Under the pieces are notes generated by a model. It searched no databases. It worked only from the letters and a program-made list of their open reading frames with translations, and had not been told where the DNA came from. Shown piece by piece: positions 11,156-22,660 of a stretch of DNA of 64,000 nt. The DNA comes from Candidatus Didemnitutus mandela. GTDB taxonomy: Bacteria; Verrucomicrobiota; Verrucomicrobiia; Opitutales; Opitutaceae. The translations under genes and the position numbers were made by a program. The number at the start of each line of letters is the position of its first letter. Position 1 is the stretch's first letter. The stretch spans positions 310,001 through 374,000 of the forward strand of contig NJAL01000002.1 of assembly GCA_002591725.1 (NCBI GenBank), given 5' to 3'.

Positions 11156-12680
11156 TCCGCCGGTTCTCTAGCCAGCTTCCGAATCTCTCCACCGGGTCAG
11201 CCCAGCCGGCCGGAGGAAGACCGCCCAGTCTCAGTGCACCCTTTTTACTCAGACACCCCTTTTAGAGCATCGCGCTCGCGATATCTTTCGCAAAACTTGG
11301 TGGCCCTGCTCATCGTAAAGCAATATCACGCAAACCGCGAAGACGCTTTGTGCGACCTCCGCCTTATTCGTCAGCTCACAAAAAACCGGATCAACTAGTA
11401 TCCCCATTTCTCTCATCGCGTCCTTCGCGATCCGGCCAGCCTCAATTTCGTCCAGCGAATAGAACCGGCACACCTCACACCCATTTTCCACGACATCCTG
11501 AAAACTTCACCCAACTACTACAACCTAGCCTATCTCAACTCGCAGCAACACGCTATCGAGGCTGCGCTATTCGGGCCGGACCCCCGGTCGCAGGAATTCT
11601 TTCGCCAATATCCCTCTATCAACGCCAACAATTATCTTATCGGTTCGCCCTACCTCGGACTGAATATCATGATTTAGACCACGTTGGTGCTGCTTCCCGT
11701 TTTTGACGCACAGCACATCCGTTTCGGAAAACTAGCTCTTCCGCTCAATCTCAACGAGGATACCAGCAGCAAACTCCTGCACAAGCCTCGGGACCTTCGA
11801 GTGTGACGGCCACGGTCATCGATCGCAGCAACATCATGCTTTCCGACATGGCCTGAAATGAACGCTAGGTCGAACCAGTCCTATTTTCACATTTACTACC
11901 ATCGCGCCGATCGCCGGAGACGCAGAGTGAAACGGTGCGATCAAGAGACTCGATCCGGAGCCGCAAATCTTCAGTAGCAAACCGACCGTCGGTTCCCCCT
12001 TGGTTAATCGTCGTCTCTGATGCCAAACCGCGTCATCTATTATCAGGCCAGGCAGGTGCTGCCCTTAAACACAGTGCTCAGGGTAGCCGCGTTCGGCGCC
12101 ATCTTCGCCAGCATTTATATTTATTTCTACGCGCACTAGCTCGCCAGGAGAGCGCAGTCTCCCTCCAAGTTAGAAAACTGTGATACAATACCATCGTCGA
12201 CAAAACGGACAAAATGGGCTGCAATCGAAGCTTTTGTCTAAGCGACCCAAAGCCGGCAACCTTTCCGTACGGAGTATCATTTCCGTTGCCGCGGCAGCAG
12301 CTACGGCCTGGTGAACAACGTCGGCTTATTCCTCACCAACGAAACCCGTACCACCACCCGCATGTTCGCGGTGGATGAGGATGAGAAACACCACCCATCT
12401 TCAGGTCGAACTCGAGCGCCAGGCCATCTAACACAAGTTTCCACCAGCAAAAAGCCTCGGTCTGTCTCGATCTTCAACCGCAACTTTCCAAGGTAGAAGC
12501 CGGCCTACCCAAACTCAGCAGACCGTGATAAACTTATTTATCATTAGTTATCAACGCATTCGAATCATATCGGGAAAACCAAATTGCCTGCATCGATTCC
12601 GACAATCTCGGTTCTCTACTCCTTGTGTTCTGTACTGTATTGTGCCGATGATTATATATGTGTAATTATATCAGCCTAGA
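11156..12680. other. Decayed region, forward coding remnants
   Basis: No intact gene. Between about 11490 and 11790 the forward strand reads through a frameshift as NLAYLNSQQHAIEAALFGPD and then FRQYPSINANNYLIGSPYLG, clearly once protein-coding, but I do not recognise it. A single hydrophobic helix is readable near 12050-12140, and a GSYGLVNNVGLFLTNETRT run near 12297-12355. An AT-rich patch (12638-12675) directly precedes the kinase relic. Confidence 0.45.
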
Positions 12681-12682
12681 GA

Positions 12683-13231
12683 GTTTCTCGGCAACAGCGG
12701 AATGAACGCGGAAACGATCGCCCGCGCCTCCCCTTTCACCACGAAAGCTGACGACCTCGGCCTAGTCGGCGATCTGGGAAACATACGCAGCGACCATGGC
12801 GCCATCAGTGTCCGGAGCCTATCCAGCCGAAGCACAACTTCTCGCATCCTGCTGCCCATCGCCACCGAGCCAGCAGAAAAAAAGCGCGTAGTTTGTTTCT
12901 TTGGAGGAAATATCTTGGCGCTATTTCAGCCAGCTGATAATCTTCGATAACGAAGTCGTCCGTCTGAGAAATCGCAGCCGCTCTCCACGAAAAGCCCGGT
13001 TGCAGCGCCACCATCACTGGCAGCGGACAAAGATTTTCGATACTTTACCCAACGCTTTTACACTCGTACTGCTAGATCTGGCCATACCTCACCTCGACGG
13101 TGAGGAAGCCTATAAACGGCTTCGAACCATTTGAAGCCGGCATACGCGTGGTCCTGGTGAGCAGCTTTAACCAAGCCGATATCTTACATCGACTCGGCAA
13201 CAAAACAGTGGCTGGATTTATAGAAAAATAG
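12683..13231 (+). pseudogene. Hybrid sensor histidine kinase, C-terminal relic
   Basis: Remains of a two-component kinase fused to a receiver domain. First block (about 12690-12880): GMNAETIARAS then PFTTKAD, the G1/F-box region of the HATPase domain (family DNGxGM...PFFTTK), followed by GDLGNIRSDHGAISVRS and TTSRILLPI, the G2 box and the terminal strand. Second block (about 13030-13231): TLPNAFTLVLLDLAIPHLDG with the phosphoacceptor Asp in LLDLAIPHLDG, then YKRLRTI. After a frameshift at about 13132 come VVLVSSFNQADILHRL and VAGFIEK, the receiver beta4 Ser/Thr and beta5 Lys regions, ending at TAG 13229-13231. Everything N-terminal, including the phosphorylated His, is gone. Frameshifts near 12890 and 13132 confirm inactivation. 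Confidence 0.8.
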
Positions 13232-13559
13232 TTATAAGTCAATACTTTAATCTATGAAATCCATAGAATGGTTAAAGGATATCCCCCGTCGTAAGCAACA
13301 ACAAAAGTTGTAAATCGAACCGCTCTGTTTCCAGCCGCCGCCTTGCTCGCGCCAGCCTGCCGCTAGTGTTGCTTTTCGCCAGCACCGCGAAAAGCGATAA
13401 CATCGCCCGTCGCCGGCCGGCCAGCCGATCACGAATGCGTGCAAGCAGGGTTCCGAGCTCGAGATGTTTACGATCATACTGGCCTTAGCGCTTGTACCAG
13501 AAGAACACAATACCCTGAATGCGATCCCTCTTTTTTCAGCAGGGCACCGGCTCGGCAGT
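13232..13559. other. Short gene-free spacer
   Basis: No gene seen. The reverse strand stays open in pieces downstream of the metallopeptidase but shows no recognisable motif, so it may be a remnant of a former downstream neighbour. Confidence 0.4.
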
Positions 13560-14264
13560 CTAAAGTCCCATGAGCGAACCATTGCGCCTGAGCCATTTCT
13601 CAGCATCGCGCCACCACGGACACACTTTCTCTACGTGTGCCCAGAAAATAGGCGAATGGTTCATCTCTTTCAAGTGCATCAGCTCGTGATAAATGATGCA
13701 GTCGCGAACACTCTTCGGCGTCTGAACGAGGCGCCAGTTGAGAGAGATAGTGCCGCTCGTGGAGCACGAGCCCCAGCGAGAGCGCTGATTGCGCACAGCT
13801 ACCATCTTCATCCCGACGCCGGTTTCCGCAGCCAGTTCCCACGCACGGGCTGGCAACTCAATCTTCGCCAAGGAGGAAAAATGTTCCTCAAGTTTTTTTT
13901 TCAAATCACCCGCAATTGTTTTGACACCAAAAATATCCTTCGCTATACATACCCGTTTTTTTTCGCCCTCGACGGCGGCTCGAATTTCACTCAACTCGCC
14001 ACGCCAGAGCACACGCGTACCAATGGTCCAGATTTTCGCGGCAAGCGGCTTCCGCGCCCGCGCCCGGTCAAGCCAGTCAAGATGTTTCTCGACGAAGCGG
14101 AGCGCTTCGCGTTCGCTGCCGCGGGTCGGAATGGTCGCCACCGCAACTCCATCGCCTCGCAACGTAAGACGATACCTCGTGGCCTGCACGCTTCGAACGA
14201 ACACAATATCGTGTTTCGACGCGACCATAAGCCCCGAAAAAAATTCCTCCTGGACATTCGTCAT
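13560..14264 (-). CDS. YgjP-like (DUF45/M48-type) metallopeptidase
   Basis: About 234 aa if started at the ATG at 14264; a later Met at 14228 is also possible. The frame stays open upstream to 14432, but that part looks like non-coding AT-rich sequence. The protein carries the zinc motif HELMH (about residues 193-197) with a third His six residues on in EMNHSPIFW, and the diagnostic RSRWGSCSTSGTISLNWRL segment of the YgjP/WLM-related family before it. An early RYRLTLRGDG...VATIPTRGS strand pair is also typical. Predicted soluble, with no signal peptide from this start. The family's substrates are poorly known; E. coli YgjP has been linked to nucleotide or protein turnover only loosely. It stands alone among relics, so its intactness suggests selection. 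Confidence 0.85.
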   Translation of the reverse strand: MTNVQEEFFSGLMVASKHDIVFVRSVQATRYRLTLRGDGVAVATIPTRGSEREALRFVEKHLDWLDRARARKPLAAKIWTIGTRVLWRGELSEIRAAVEGEKKRVCIAKDIFGVKTIAGDLKKKLEEHFSSLAKIELPARAWELAAETGVGMKMVAVRNQRSRWGSCSTSGTISLNWRLVQTPKSVRDCIIYHELMHLKEMNHSPIFWAHVEKVCPWWRDAEKWLRRNGSLMGL

Positions 14265-17200
14265 ATATATAACATAATCTAATAATCTATTAAAAATATT
14301 AATGTTAAAACAGGAAACTCGCAGGGAAATAGTAAAAATCCAAGCCTGGGTATGAGCATGGAAAGTTTTTTGCGAATCGAAAGTCAAATTTACAGATGCA
14401 CGAGACTCCAGCATATTGGCCCACCGATCCACACCTCAAGCAACGTAAATCTCGACAAACACCCCGCCCCCACGGTTGGGTCAGAAAACGCAGCCGTGCT
14501 CTACACCACCATATGCTATGCTCATCTAGATTATCCAGCAGCACATACGTGCTGGCTGTGCAAGGCACAGCGCCACACAAAATATGTATGAATAGAAAAA
14601 TTTTCCAGCTCGCTCTTGATATGATGGACATCGGTCAAAATGAATACTGCTCATTGTTAACGAGAATCACGTGCAACGGCACGCACACGTCGCCCAAACG
14701 CCAGATTTAGTCCGACCCGCGCAGTCTTCCGGCATATACGAAGGATAACAGTCGCAAGATGTCGGAAAGAACAGAAAAGCGCACGATTCAACGAGCAGCC
14801 GCTGCAGCACCCCACGTCAACAATCATCGTGCCAATGGCCCGATTTATCACCCAAGTGCGCTTTGGATTGGTCAGAAAGCCCCAACCGTCCGCGCCGCTA
14901 TCGATACCACACATGGTCGCCATGTCGATACCGCTCCGCTTTAGTTTTCCATGTCGACAAACGTAGTCAACAGGCTGGCAAGGAGAACCATCGTTTTTGG
15001 GGTTGTTCAAAGCCCCCACCACCCCAGCGGGCGCATTGGCCGGAAACGTATTTTTATTCACGCTCCACATCTTACCAACTGAGCTCTTTCTCCTAACACA
15101 ACATCGCCATGAGCTTGTGTTAGGTTGCGGACTAAACTTATTTACTTACCTTTCTCCTTTGACAGAGCCAGCATCCGATAAACGAGACAGCAAAAGCGCA
15201 CCATCATGGTTGTGTCCGACTCCGCCACCGAAGAACTCACCGGGCTTACCAGAACGATGGAAATCGAAAACGGAACTGACAGCAGTCATCGCTATATATT
15301 TGTGTATTTTCTTCCCCAGTCGCCGGTTCCGTATACCCTCTCCCCAATAGGCCATCGAATACGCAGTATTCTACTGCCATGCATGAAGTGTCCACTCCTT
15401 TACGTTATCTGATCCACGATTCCGTCTCGCTGCCAAAGTCCACGTCATTCTCGACGATTGATGCGTCTTCACTCAAGGTTTATAGTAGCTAGTTGCAAAA
15501 TTATTCCAAAGAAACAGAGCCAGCCGTAAAACGTATCAGCGTGGCCAAACTACCGGTTGCATTAGGCAATACAAAAATTAGACTCTCTCGTCTTTCCACA
15601 CACCAAAGGGCCAACAGCTGGATAGTTTTTTTTCAACAAAGCGAAATTGTTTTTCAACAAACGTGTTGGCCTCAAAAACTGCTCTGATCACTACAGCGAG
15701 ATTATGATTCCCGATTTTCTTGCCTGCTTCAACTCCAGCCAGCGGCCTCGCTGGCTGCCCGCAAGGCTACCGCCAAAGATATCGTCGTCCTTGCCGCGGC
15801 AAGCGCCGCTCTTCCAAACCCTGAGTTTCATACCCAACCGGCCGCCGCCAGCGGGCGTTCAACCCGGCGAGAGGACACAGCTCCACGCGGACTTCGTAAT
15901 ATAGCGCCATCAGCCAAATGAAGAAACACTGTGCCATCAAACCGAACGCAGTGGCGCCGACGAACCAACGACCGTAGGTCTACCGCAAAAAAGTCGCGAA
16001 CCCCTTTGAGAAACATCAGACCTCACTTGGCCAATCAGCTCCGGCTCCCTCTGGTTCTGGCCTCCATGTATGATTTTTTCATTTCCATTCTTTTAGCCGT
16101 GAGCGGCACGGCCACCTTTTACTCTGTTTCGTCAGAGCTATTCAGTGCATTGGCTTCGGCAAGAGAGCCAACACGAACAAAGCGCTGCAAAGGGAAAGCA
16201 GCGATTCGAACGCCAATTTGACCGGGCGAAAACAAACCGCCCCGTCAGAAAAAAACTAAGTTAGCTTCGTCAAGACGACGTAGAAGCAGCGCGATTCCGC
16301 AACGAGATCGACTCGATCCGCTGCCGTGTCGATTATCGACGAAACAATGGACCTTCTGGACCTTCCCTACCAAGTGTGGTGTGCCAGAGAACACCTTCTA
16401 AACGCTGTTCTCGGCTAGTGTCAGCGTCAACATCGAAGCCGCGAGCGCCAATTTGGAATTTGCCCCAGCCGCGCAACAAAAGGCCGATGATCTCTTTGCG
16501 CAATTGTCTTCAGAATCCAGCGCCAGCTATGGCGATGCGAGCAAGCCAAGTTTATCGCCGCGCTCACCGTGGAAGCTATTCCACCTGGCAGTACTCAAAT
16601 CCTCGGAGAGATTCCAGAAAGTGGATGTACCACTGCTTGGCGTGCAAATTAAGGACGCAAGAAACCAAGCCAGATCCCTTTCTTTTCATTTCCGCACCAG
16701 CAATAACACCTTAGCACGTGATCGTGCACTCCAAGACCACCAAACACTGTGCCAAAGCGCTGATTAACACAGCTAGCCGCTAACTCACGAAAACTAGCTG
16801 GCTCCAGTAAATTTACGCTGGTCCTTCCATCGAGCTTTTCTTCGCTCCATCAGTTCCAGCATGCACCCACGCCAGTTCGATCAAAACCACGATGGCACAA
16901 TCCGCCCCAGCGGGTATTGGAATGTAGGACTTTTGCGAACTTGGTAGTCCCCTATCCCAATCCCGACTTGGATATCGATCCAAAGCCAGCTTTGATCGCT
17001 GCTTTACGCCATCAGGTACAGGTCGCCGATACAATGCTCTTGCACAATACCGAATACGCACATGGTGTTTTCGATACGTTAAAAATGTTCTCAACTGGCT
17101 TATGAGTTTCGAATGTTTTACCGACAAATCGGTCGCCATGGTCAACGCCCGCCTCGGAGCCGCTTTGAGCCATCGCCCAACTCCTGGAAACAACCACGGG

Positions 17201-17449
17201 CATAGAACACACTAAACGCCGAGTCTGCGTGTCTGACTTTTTAGCTAGCGAATAAATCTCTTGATCTTGAACTTACCTTCCCGAAACGATATCGTCGTCA
17301 GGCTGTAAACACCCCTTGACGCCGCCCAGCGATAAGAAAGAAGCATCGGCTTCGAAAAGCTGGGGCTTGATTATGTTACTTCGACGCGACAACCGTAGCC
17401 GATTCCGGATTTTTTCTATAAACATATGGAAATCAATAATTTCGATGAC
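14265..17449. other. Gene-free decayed region
   Basis: No intact gene. AT-rich for about 80 bases upstream of the metallopeptidase. Forward-strand fragments between about 15940 and 16770 look like old coding sequence (one hydrophobic N-terminal helix near 16065-16120, then a helical run ending near 16767), and another lies near 16910-17100. None matches a family I can name. Confidence 0.45.
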
Positions 17450-19390
17450 AGTCAAAGCACCGTATCAACTGCCGCCCACTGGCAACGTCGGTGACCCGTT
17501 TCTTACTGTTGCTCGCCAACGATTTTGCTACCTTGATTGCCACAAAGCTCTCTCGGCTAGCCGCCACAGCCTTTCTTGGGTTACTACCGAATCGATTTCG
17601 GCACAACGGCCGAAGGCCTGTTCGAGTTCTTTTCCTACGACCTCGACTTGGCGCTTCGTCTACTAGGTAACGTGCTCCTGTTCGACAATTTTGTGGTCCG
17701 TAAACGTTTTCATCAGTTTGTCGGGCACCGTGATGTCATCGATGGCTCTGGAGATCTGCTTCTTAGCATCGACTCGGCGTTCGGCATGCGACTTTAGGAA
17801 CTCAATGACGTCGAAATTCTGCACCGCATTGATTGCCGATCATGGGCTCGAGCATCTGCGTGACGAGATCCGCCAATACTCCCCAAAAGCGCGACAGCGT
17901 TCGGCACGTCGTTGCACAACTTGCAACACATCAAAGCAGAACATTAAAGTAAAGTCGTCGAATAAATGAGCAGTGATCGCCGAGATTTTTTTGTCGAGTT
18001 TGTGCTCCTTGGCTTTTACTGTGATGCAGTTCCAATTGAGCACAGGATTAGCCTTCCTGTCGCGCATTTTCGACGCGATGCATCTGCGGATTGATCCGCA
18101 TAGTGACTCGGATTGATCAGTTCAATCCCCAAACGTCCTTCTTTTTTCCACGAAATTTCCGTTGCTAAAGTATTCACCATTAGCATAATGACGGCCAGCT
18201 TCGCCAACATAAGAGATCATGACGCCGATGGTATCCGATCGGAACCTCGGTCACTTCCGCTGTTTCCACCGCAGCGAAGAGCGGACTGATAAAATCAGCA
18301 ACGGGCCAGCGGAGCCTGTCTTTGGAAACCTTTGAAGCCGTCAACGGCGACAAACAACCGACCGTGCTAAAAACAACTATAGCCAGCCATTTTTCACGAA
18401 ACATATCATAGTCGCTCTCCGTCAGACGCTAGCCAAGCGGCAACACCAAGATCCAGCGAAGACCCGCCGGTCGTTGGGGCTGCAGGATTACCAGCGGCTC
18501 CGACGATCCATACCGTAGGACGCAGCCAGGCAGCAAAGCTCACACGGAGAAACCGCACGTACGTCCGTTCTCGCCGTCAGCCACCACCCACGGTGTTCCA
18601 GGCTTGTCGGTCTTTGCATGAATCCGTTTCGCGGTCTTGGTATTAGCCTGGAAGATCGGTTCCAGGAATCTGCATGACACACCCCAGCTCGCCCGTTGGA
18701 AAACGAACCAAGATCGCCTCGCCAAAGTGTTTTTTCTCCTCGAACAGACTGCACGCTATAATCTAGACTCTAGTGAATCTACTAGCGTTCTCGGTCTCGC
18801 CCTCGATTATGTCGGATGCTTGCAGGAAAAATTAGCATGGCAGTTTCGCTCGGTCAGCGCGCATAGCGAGCTGCCACAGGCCGAAGGACTTCGATCGAAA
18901 TATTTTAAAAGGCAGCCTAGCGTGCGGTCGATACACACTACATTATCCATTATTTCATGTCTACCCAGTTCCCAGATATAGCGCCGATGTGGCCGACCTC
19001 CGAAGAGTTGATTCAGAAAACTTCGCCCCCCTCGCCGCATCTCGAGTTTTTCTTGGTCGGTCGCAGCGAAAGCAAAGTCCGAAAGCAATCCATCGATGAA
19101 AGGCGTTGTAGGTCAACGTTTCGTAATGTTTTGAACCCGGGGTGGTCAAGACACCAGATATAGCTTTTTGCAGAGTCGCTCCAAGCTCTAAAATATCTTC
19201 TTCCTCGTCCGGTTATGCGTCCGCCGCCCACTGGATATTATAGCTATCGACGGGAATAGTTCGGATCCAGTTTTTCTCGAAAAAGACATCCACCTTACAA
19301 AAATCGCTCCAGTCCATTCTCCCATCAGGCAAGTCCTGCATATATGATGTAATGTAATAGTTGGAGATAACCATACGGCCAGCATTTTAT
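17450..19390 (-). pseudogene. Unrecognised reverse-strand coding remnants
   Basis: Reverse-strand reading is coherent in blocks with repeated breaks: NVIEFLKSHAERRVDAKKQI-like sequence and AIDDITVPDKLMKTFTDHKI near 17690-17800, an HLFDDFTLMFCFDVLQVVQR block near 17900-17960, and DRLRWPVADFISPLFAAVE near 18260-18330. Near 18810-19090 there is a YIWELGRHEIMDNVVCIDR block. At least two former genes are implied. No catalytic or domain signature is recognisable and I assign no function. Confidence 0.35.
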
Positions 19391-20098
19391 TTATGAATTA
19401 ACACAGCTTTTGCGACCTTGTCACTAATCAAAATTAAAGTACGATCCTTGCCAGAAGTAGCGATTGCTTTCGGCTCACAATTACGCGCAATCCGAGGTTC
19501 GTCGCCCAACGTGATAATGAAAAGACTTTTCTGCGAGCACCAAAAATGGGCATCTTCGATTCCTTTTTATGCCTTTTTTTGATCAATGCTACGACAAAGC
19601 GAAAGCATCTAGGAGTCAGGATCGCTCACACACAAGATTCTTTTAAATCTGCAGCGATCAATCCAGTCGTTGCGAATGATCCCGTGGCAATCCGGATAGA
19701 TTGCCCAATATCACCACAGCGTAGCCGTAACCAGATTTGATACACGTGTGTCAAAAAAGGCAGTTGACAAAGTTCACGCCATACTCGTATAGGGAGGATA
19801 AAGTCGTTTTTGTAAAAAGGTTTAAAACACTTTTAAAAGTGCCTGATATAGTTTTGGAGGAATTGATCTATTCTTGTAACCAGCCCCCTTAAATGGAGGC
19901 TCGACATAGACCGAATCAGCCTAAAAATATATATAGTTATTATTGAGTAATAGCCTCAATAAAATGAGGCAGCCGGCAATAAAAAATTATAATGGATTTG
20001 GATTGGTGGTAGTTGTCTCTTTCCAATTATTTGTGCTTCCTGTCAAAATCTGACATGCTTTTTCTTTTTTTGGAAAAGTAAATTTAGCTAGTAAATCA
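19391..20098. other. AT-rich gene-free stretch
   Basis: No gene seen. The sequence becomes AT-rich towards 19920-20090. It lies downstream of the SSS operon, but I find no convincing terminator hairpin. Confidence 0.5.
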
Positions 20099-20332
20099 TT
20101 ATTTTTTGGGTAATGAGCGGTGAACAGTCACCAGGGATTTGTTGCGTTTGTACAGTGCCAAAACCAGCATGATCAAGCTAAAATGGACCAACACCGTGCC
20201 CCAAACTAGGTTGATGTTGATGCCAAGAGACTGCCGGTAGTTCGCTGGTTCGGAAACCAATCCAGAAATGACGAGGGCCACTCCGAATAAGCTGAAAAGC
20301 AGACCTAGGGGAAAACGAATATCGAAATTCAT
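20099..20332 (-). CDS. Small integral membrane protein, partner of the SSS transporter
   Basis: 77-aa protein with two predicted membrane helices (about residues 8-26 and 42-62) separated by a short polar loop containing NYRQSLGININLVWG, and a basic C-terminal tail. It starts with ATG 13 bases after the symporter stop on the same strand, so the two are almost certainly co-transcribed. Many bacterial solute:sodium symporters have such a small open reading frame next to them; its role is not established, and a structural or stabilising accessory subunit is inference. It has no catalytic motifs. Confidence 0.75.
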   Translation of the reverse strand: MNFDIRFPLGLLFSLFGVALVISGLVSEPANYRQSLGININLVWGTVLVHFSLIMLVLALYKRNKSLVTVHRSLPKK

Positions 20333-20345
20333 AACGAACGGAGAA

Positions 20346-22061
20346 CTACCAGAAGACGATGTTCAAAAGTGCGGTACCGACAAGCACAAGAAGACATAGC
20401 GCTAACGGACGTTTATGCCAGGTCTCGGACTTCGTCGGTGTCAGGGAATAAACCAAGCCGGTAAGCTGGGCATCCGTTTTTTTTTGTCGCGTCACCAGCG
20501 ACACAACCACCGTGAGCACGAAACAAATAGTCCACGCCACGATCGCGACCCAGAGGTTCTGCCCCATCTCGCTGTTGAAGTACAACCGCGGCGTGATCCA
20601 GCCGCCCTTGATACCAGCATGAGAGCCATGGGACAGTGTAATCCCGTGAAAAACAGCCGCACCGAGAATGCCGCTGAGCATCCCCCAAAACGCACCATCG
20701 CCTGTAGCCCGTTTCCAGAACATACCGAGCAGAAAAGTTGCAAACAGAGGCGCGTTCACAAAACCGAATACGAGCTGGACCATATCCAGAATGTTGTTGA
20801 ACTGCGAAGCGAAATACGCCGTCCCAATGCTAACTATTGTACCAACAACCGTCGCCAACTGGCCTACCAACAGGTAGTGGTGATCGGATTTGCATGGCGC
20901 GATGTAGCTCTGATAAATATCATAGGTCCATACTGTGTTAAACGCGGTCACGTTACCAGCCATTCCAGACATGAACGAGGCCATTAACGCTGTCAAGCCG
21001 AGACCGAGCATGCCCGACGGGAAGTAACGCGCTAGCAACGCAGGAATAGCCATGTTGTAATTCACGCCCTTCGAAGGATCGTGCGCATCGATGGGCGGCA
21101 GCAGGCTGTATTCGCCAGCCTGATAAATTGCGATCGCGATCATGCCGGGCAGAATCACGAGAGCCGGGAAAAGCATCTTAGGAATGGCCGCAATTAGCGG
21201 CGTGCGCTGGGCGGAGCCAATGGAATCCGCCGCCATCGCCCGCTGCACGACGAGAAAATCAGTGCACCAGTAACCGAAGGACAACGCAAAACCTAGCCCC
21301 GCCAATAGACCGAACCAGCCCACGCCCATCGGATTTTCTGTCGAGCTGCCCACATATTGCCATGCATGCGACCACGTGCCAGGCGCAAACCCCTGCGCGG
21401 TCGCCACAGGGATCAGTTTCGCTTTCAGCGCCGACCAGCCGCCAATATCCTGAAGCGCGAGAAAAACGAGCGGCGCAAACCCGAACACTATCATGAAAAA
21501 CTGTAGCACTTCGTTGTAAATCGCAGATGTCAGGCCCCCGAAAAAGATATAGACGAGCACGATCGCTGCGGAGGTTACAATACAGGAACTGTAGCTCCAT
21601 CCGATCAGCTGCTCCATAAACTCCGCGAGCACGTGTAGGGAAATTCCCGAAGAAAATACAGTCATCACGGCAAACGAGATTGCATTCAGATCGCGCGTTT
21701 TTTCATCGAAGCGCAGTTTTAGATATTCCGGCACCGTGCGCACCTTCGAGGTATGATAAAAGGGCATCATGAAGATCGCGAGAAACAACATCGCAGGAAT
21801 CGCACCGACCCAATAAAATTGGCTTGTCATGATGCCATATTTTGCCCCAGAAGCGGCCATACCGATCACCTCCTGGGCGCCGAGATTCGCCGACAAAAAT
21901 GCCAACCCCGCCACCCAAGCTGGAATTGACCGCCCGGACAAAAAAAAATCCGAGCTATTTTTCATGCGACGCTTCAGCACCCAACCGATGCCAATTACAA
22001 AGGAAAAGTAGGCCGCTAGCAAAAAATAGTCAATGAAGTGAAGGTCTAAAGTATGTAGCAT
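20346..22061 (-). CDS. Sodium:solute symporter (SSS family)
   Basis: About 571 aa, using the ATG at 22061; a TTG six codons upstream is also in frame. It is a polytopic inner-membrane protein with roughly 13-14 helices, which imports a sugar or similar small solute with sodium. Family features: helix 1 IDYFLLAAYFSFVIGIG, the FFLSGRSIPAWVAGLAFLSAN segment (SSS FxxxGRxxxWWxxGxSxxA), then GAQEVIGMAASGAKYG, the TVPEYLKLRFD loop, and GLGLTALMASFMSGMAGNVT in the sodium-site helix with its small and hydroxyl residues. C-terminal helices end about 45 residues after a lysine-rich loop. The subfamily looks sugar-type (SglT-like), but the substrate cannot be fixed from sequence. It leads a two-gene operon with the small membrane protein. 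Confidence 0.9.
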   Translation of the reverse strand: MLHTLDLHFIDYFLLAAYFSFVIGIGWVLKRRMKNSSDFFLSGRSIPAWVAGLAFLSANLGAQEVIGMAASGAKYGIMTSQFYWVGAIPAMLFLAIFMMPFYHTSKVRTVPEYLKLRFDEKTRDLNAISFAVMTVFSSGISLHVLAEFMEQLIGWSYSSCIVTSAAIVLVYIFFGGLTSAIYNEVLQFFMIVFGFAPLVFLALQDIGGWSALKAKLIPVATAQGFAPGTWSHAWQYVGSSTENPMGVGWFGLLAGLGFALSFGYWCTDFLVVQRAMAADSIGSAQRTPLIAAIPKMLFPALVILPGMIAIAIYQAGEYSLLPPIDAHDPSKGVNYNMAIPALLARYFPSGMLGLGLTALMASFMSGMAGNVTAFNTVWTYDIYQSYIAPCKSDHHYLLVGQLATVVGTIVSIGTAYFASQFNNILDMVQLVFGFVNAPLFATFLLGMFWKRATGDGAFWGMLSGILGAAVFHGITLSHGSHAGIKGGWITPRLYFNSEMGQNLWVAIVAWTICFVLTVVVSLVTRQKKTDAQLTGLVYSLTPTKSETWHKRPLALCLLVLVGTALLNIVFW

Positions 22062-22393
22062 AATGGAGGGAAGGGCCAAGACGTTTGTAGCTGAACAAAA
22101 AACAGGAATCCCGGGAACAATTTAGAAGAACTAACGGATACCAAGGGTGATGTTTTCGTGGTAGGAAAGCAGAACTCAGAACTAGCCTGATCTGCCCGCC
22201 AAAGTCGATTTACAACACCCTCTTTTTACAATAACTATAGCTATATAGAAAAACTCCCTCGTCCAAATTCTTCACGAACGGACAAGCATTCTCTTCCAAT
22301 CCTTGATTTTAGCTTGCTCTTTAGCTTTCAAAGCAGAGGGCTCACAATTTAATCACGTGGCAAAAAAGCAACTTCTCCTTTGAAGACAGATTA
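22062..22393. other. Upstream region of the SSS operon
   Basis: Contains no gene. It must hold the promoter for the symporter operon if that operon starts locally, but I cannot point to a clear -35/-10 pair. A T-rich and A-rich tract near 22200-22260 is the likeliest place. Confidence 0.35.
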
Positions 22394-22419
22394 AGGAAGA
22401 CATCCCGGGATGTCTTCCT
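22394..22419. terminator. 26-bp perfect palindrome upstream of the SSS operon
   Basis: The 13-base arms 22394-22406 and 22407-22419 are exact reverse complements, centred on CCCGGG. As RNA it would fold into a hairpin using the central bases as loop. It sits between the structured 22540-22660 segment and the symporter. It could be a terminator of an older reverse-strand gene, or a two-fold operator site. Confidence 0.45.
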
Positions 22420-22539
22420 ATTGGAATTTTTGGAATTTACCTAGGCACTTCCCGGTCAGTCTTGGCTGGCCGGACGCCCCTAATGGCTCGGTAGCCAGCA
22501 CGAACAATCGTTCATAAAGAGCCTGAAGTCCTTCGCGAT

Positions 22540-22660
22540 CCCCCGGCTCCGGCCGGGGGCAGATCGTTGGCATAATAGAACGTCACCCTGCCCATGCTTT
22601 CGAAGGCTCCCCAGAAGCTTCCACAGGCTTTCATGGGCAGGAATAGCCGCCCATTCCTGC
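22540..22660. repeat. Cluster of GC-rich inverted repeats, partly mutually exclusive
   Basis: Three inverted repeats: 22540-22546 with 22553-22559 (CCCCCGG/CCGGGGG); 22587-22596 with 22632-22641 (CCTGCCCATG/CATGGGCAGG); and 22637-22644 with 22653-22660 (GCAGGAAT/ATTCCTGC). The last two share 22637-22641, so only one can form at a time. It lies about 500-600 bases upstream of the SSS start on that gene's 5' side. It could be a leader structure or a decayed GC-rich gene. Confidence 0.4.
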
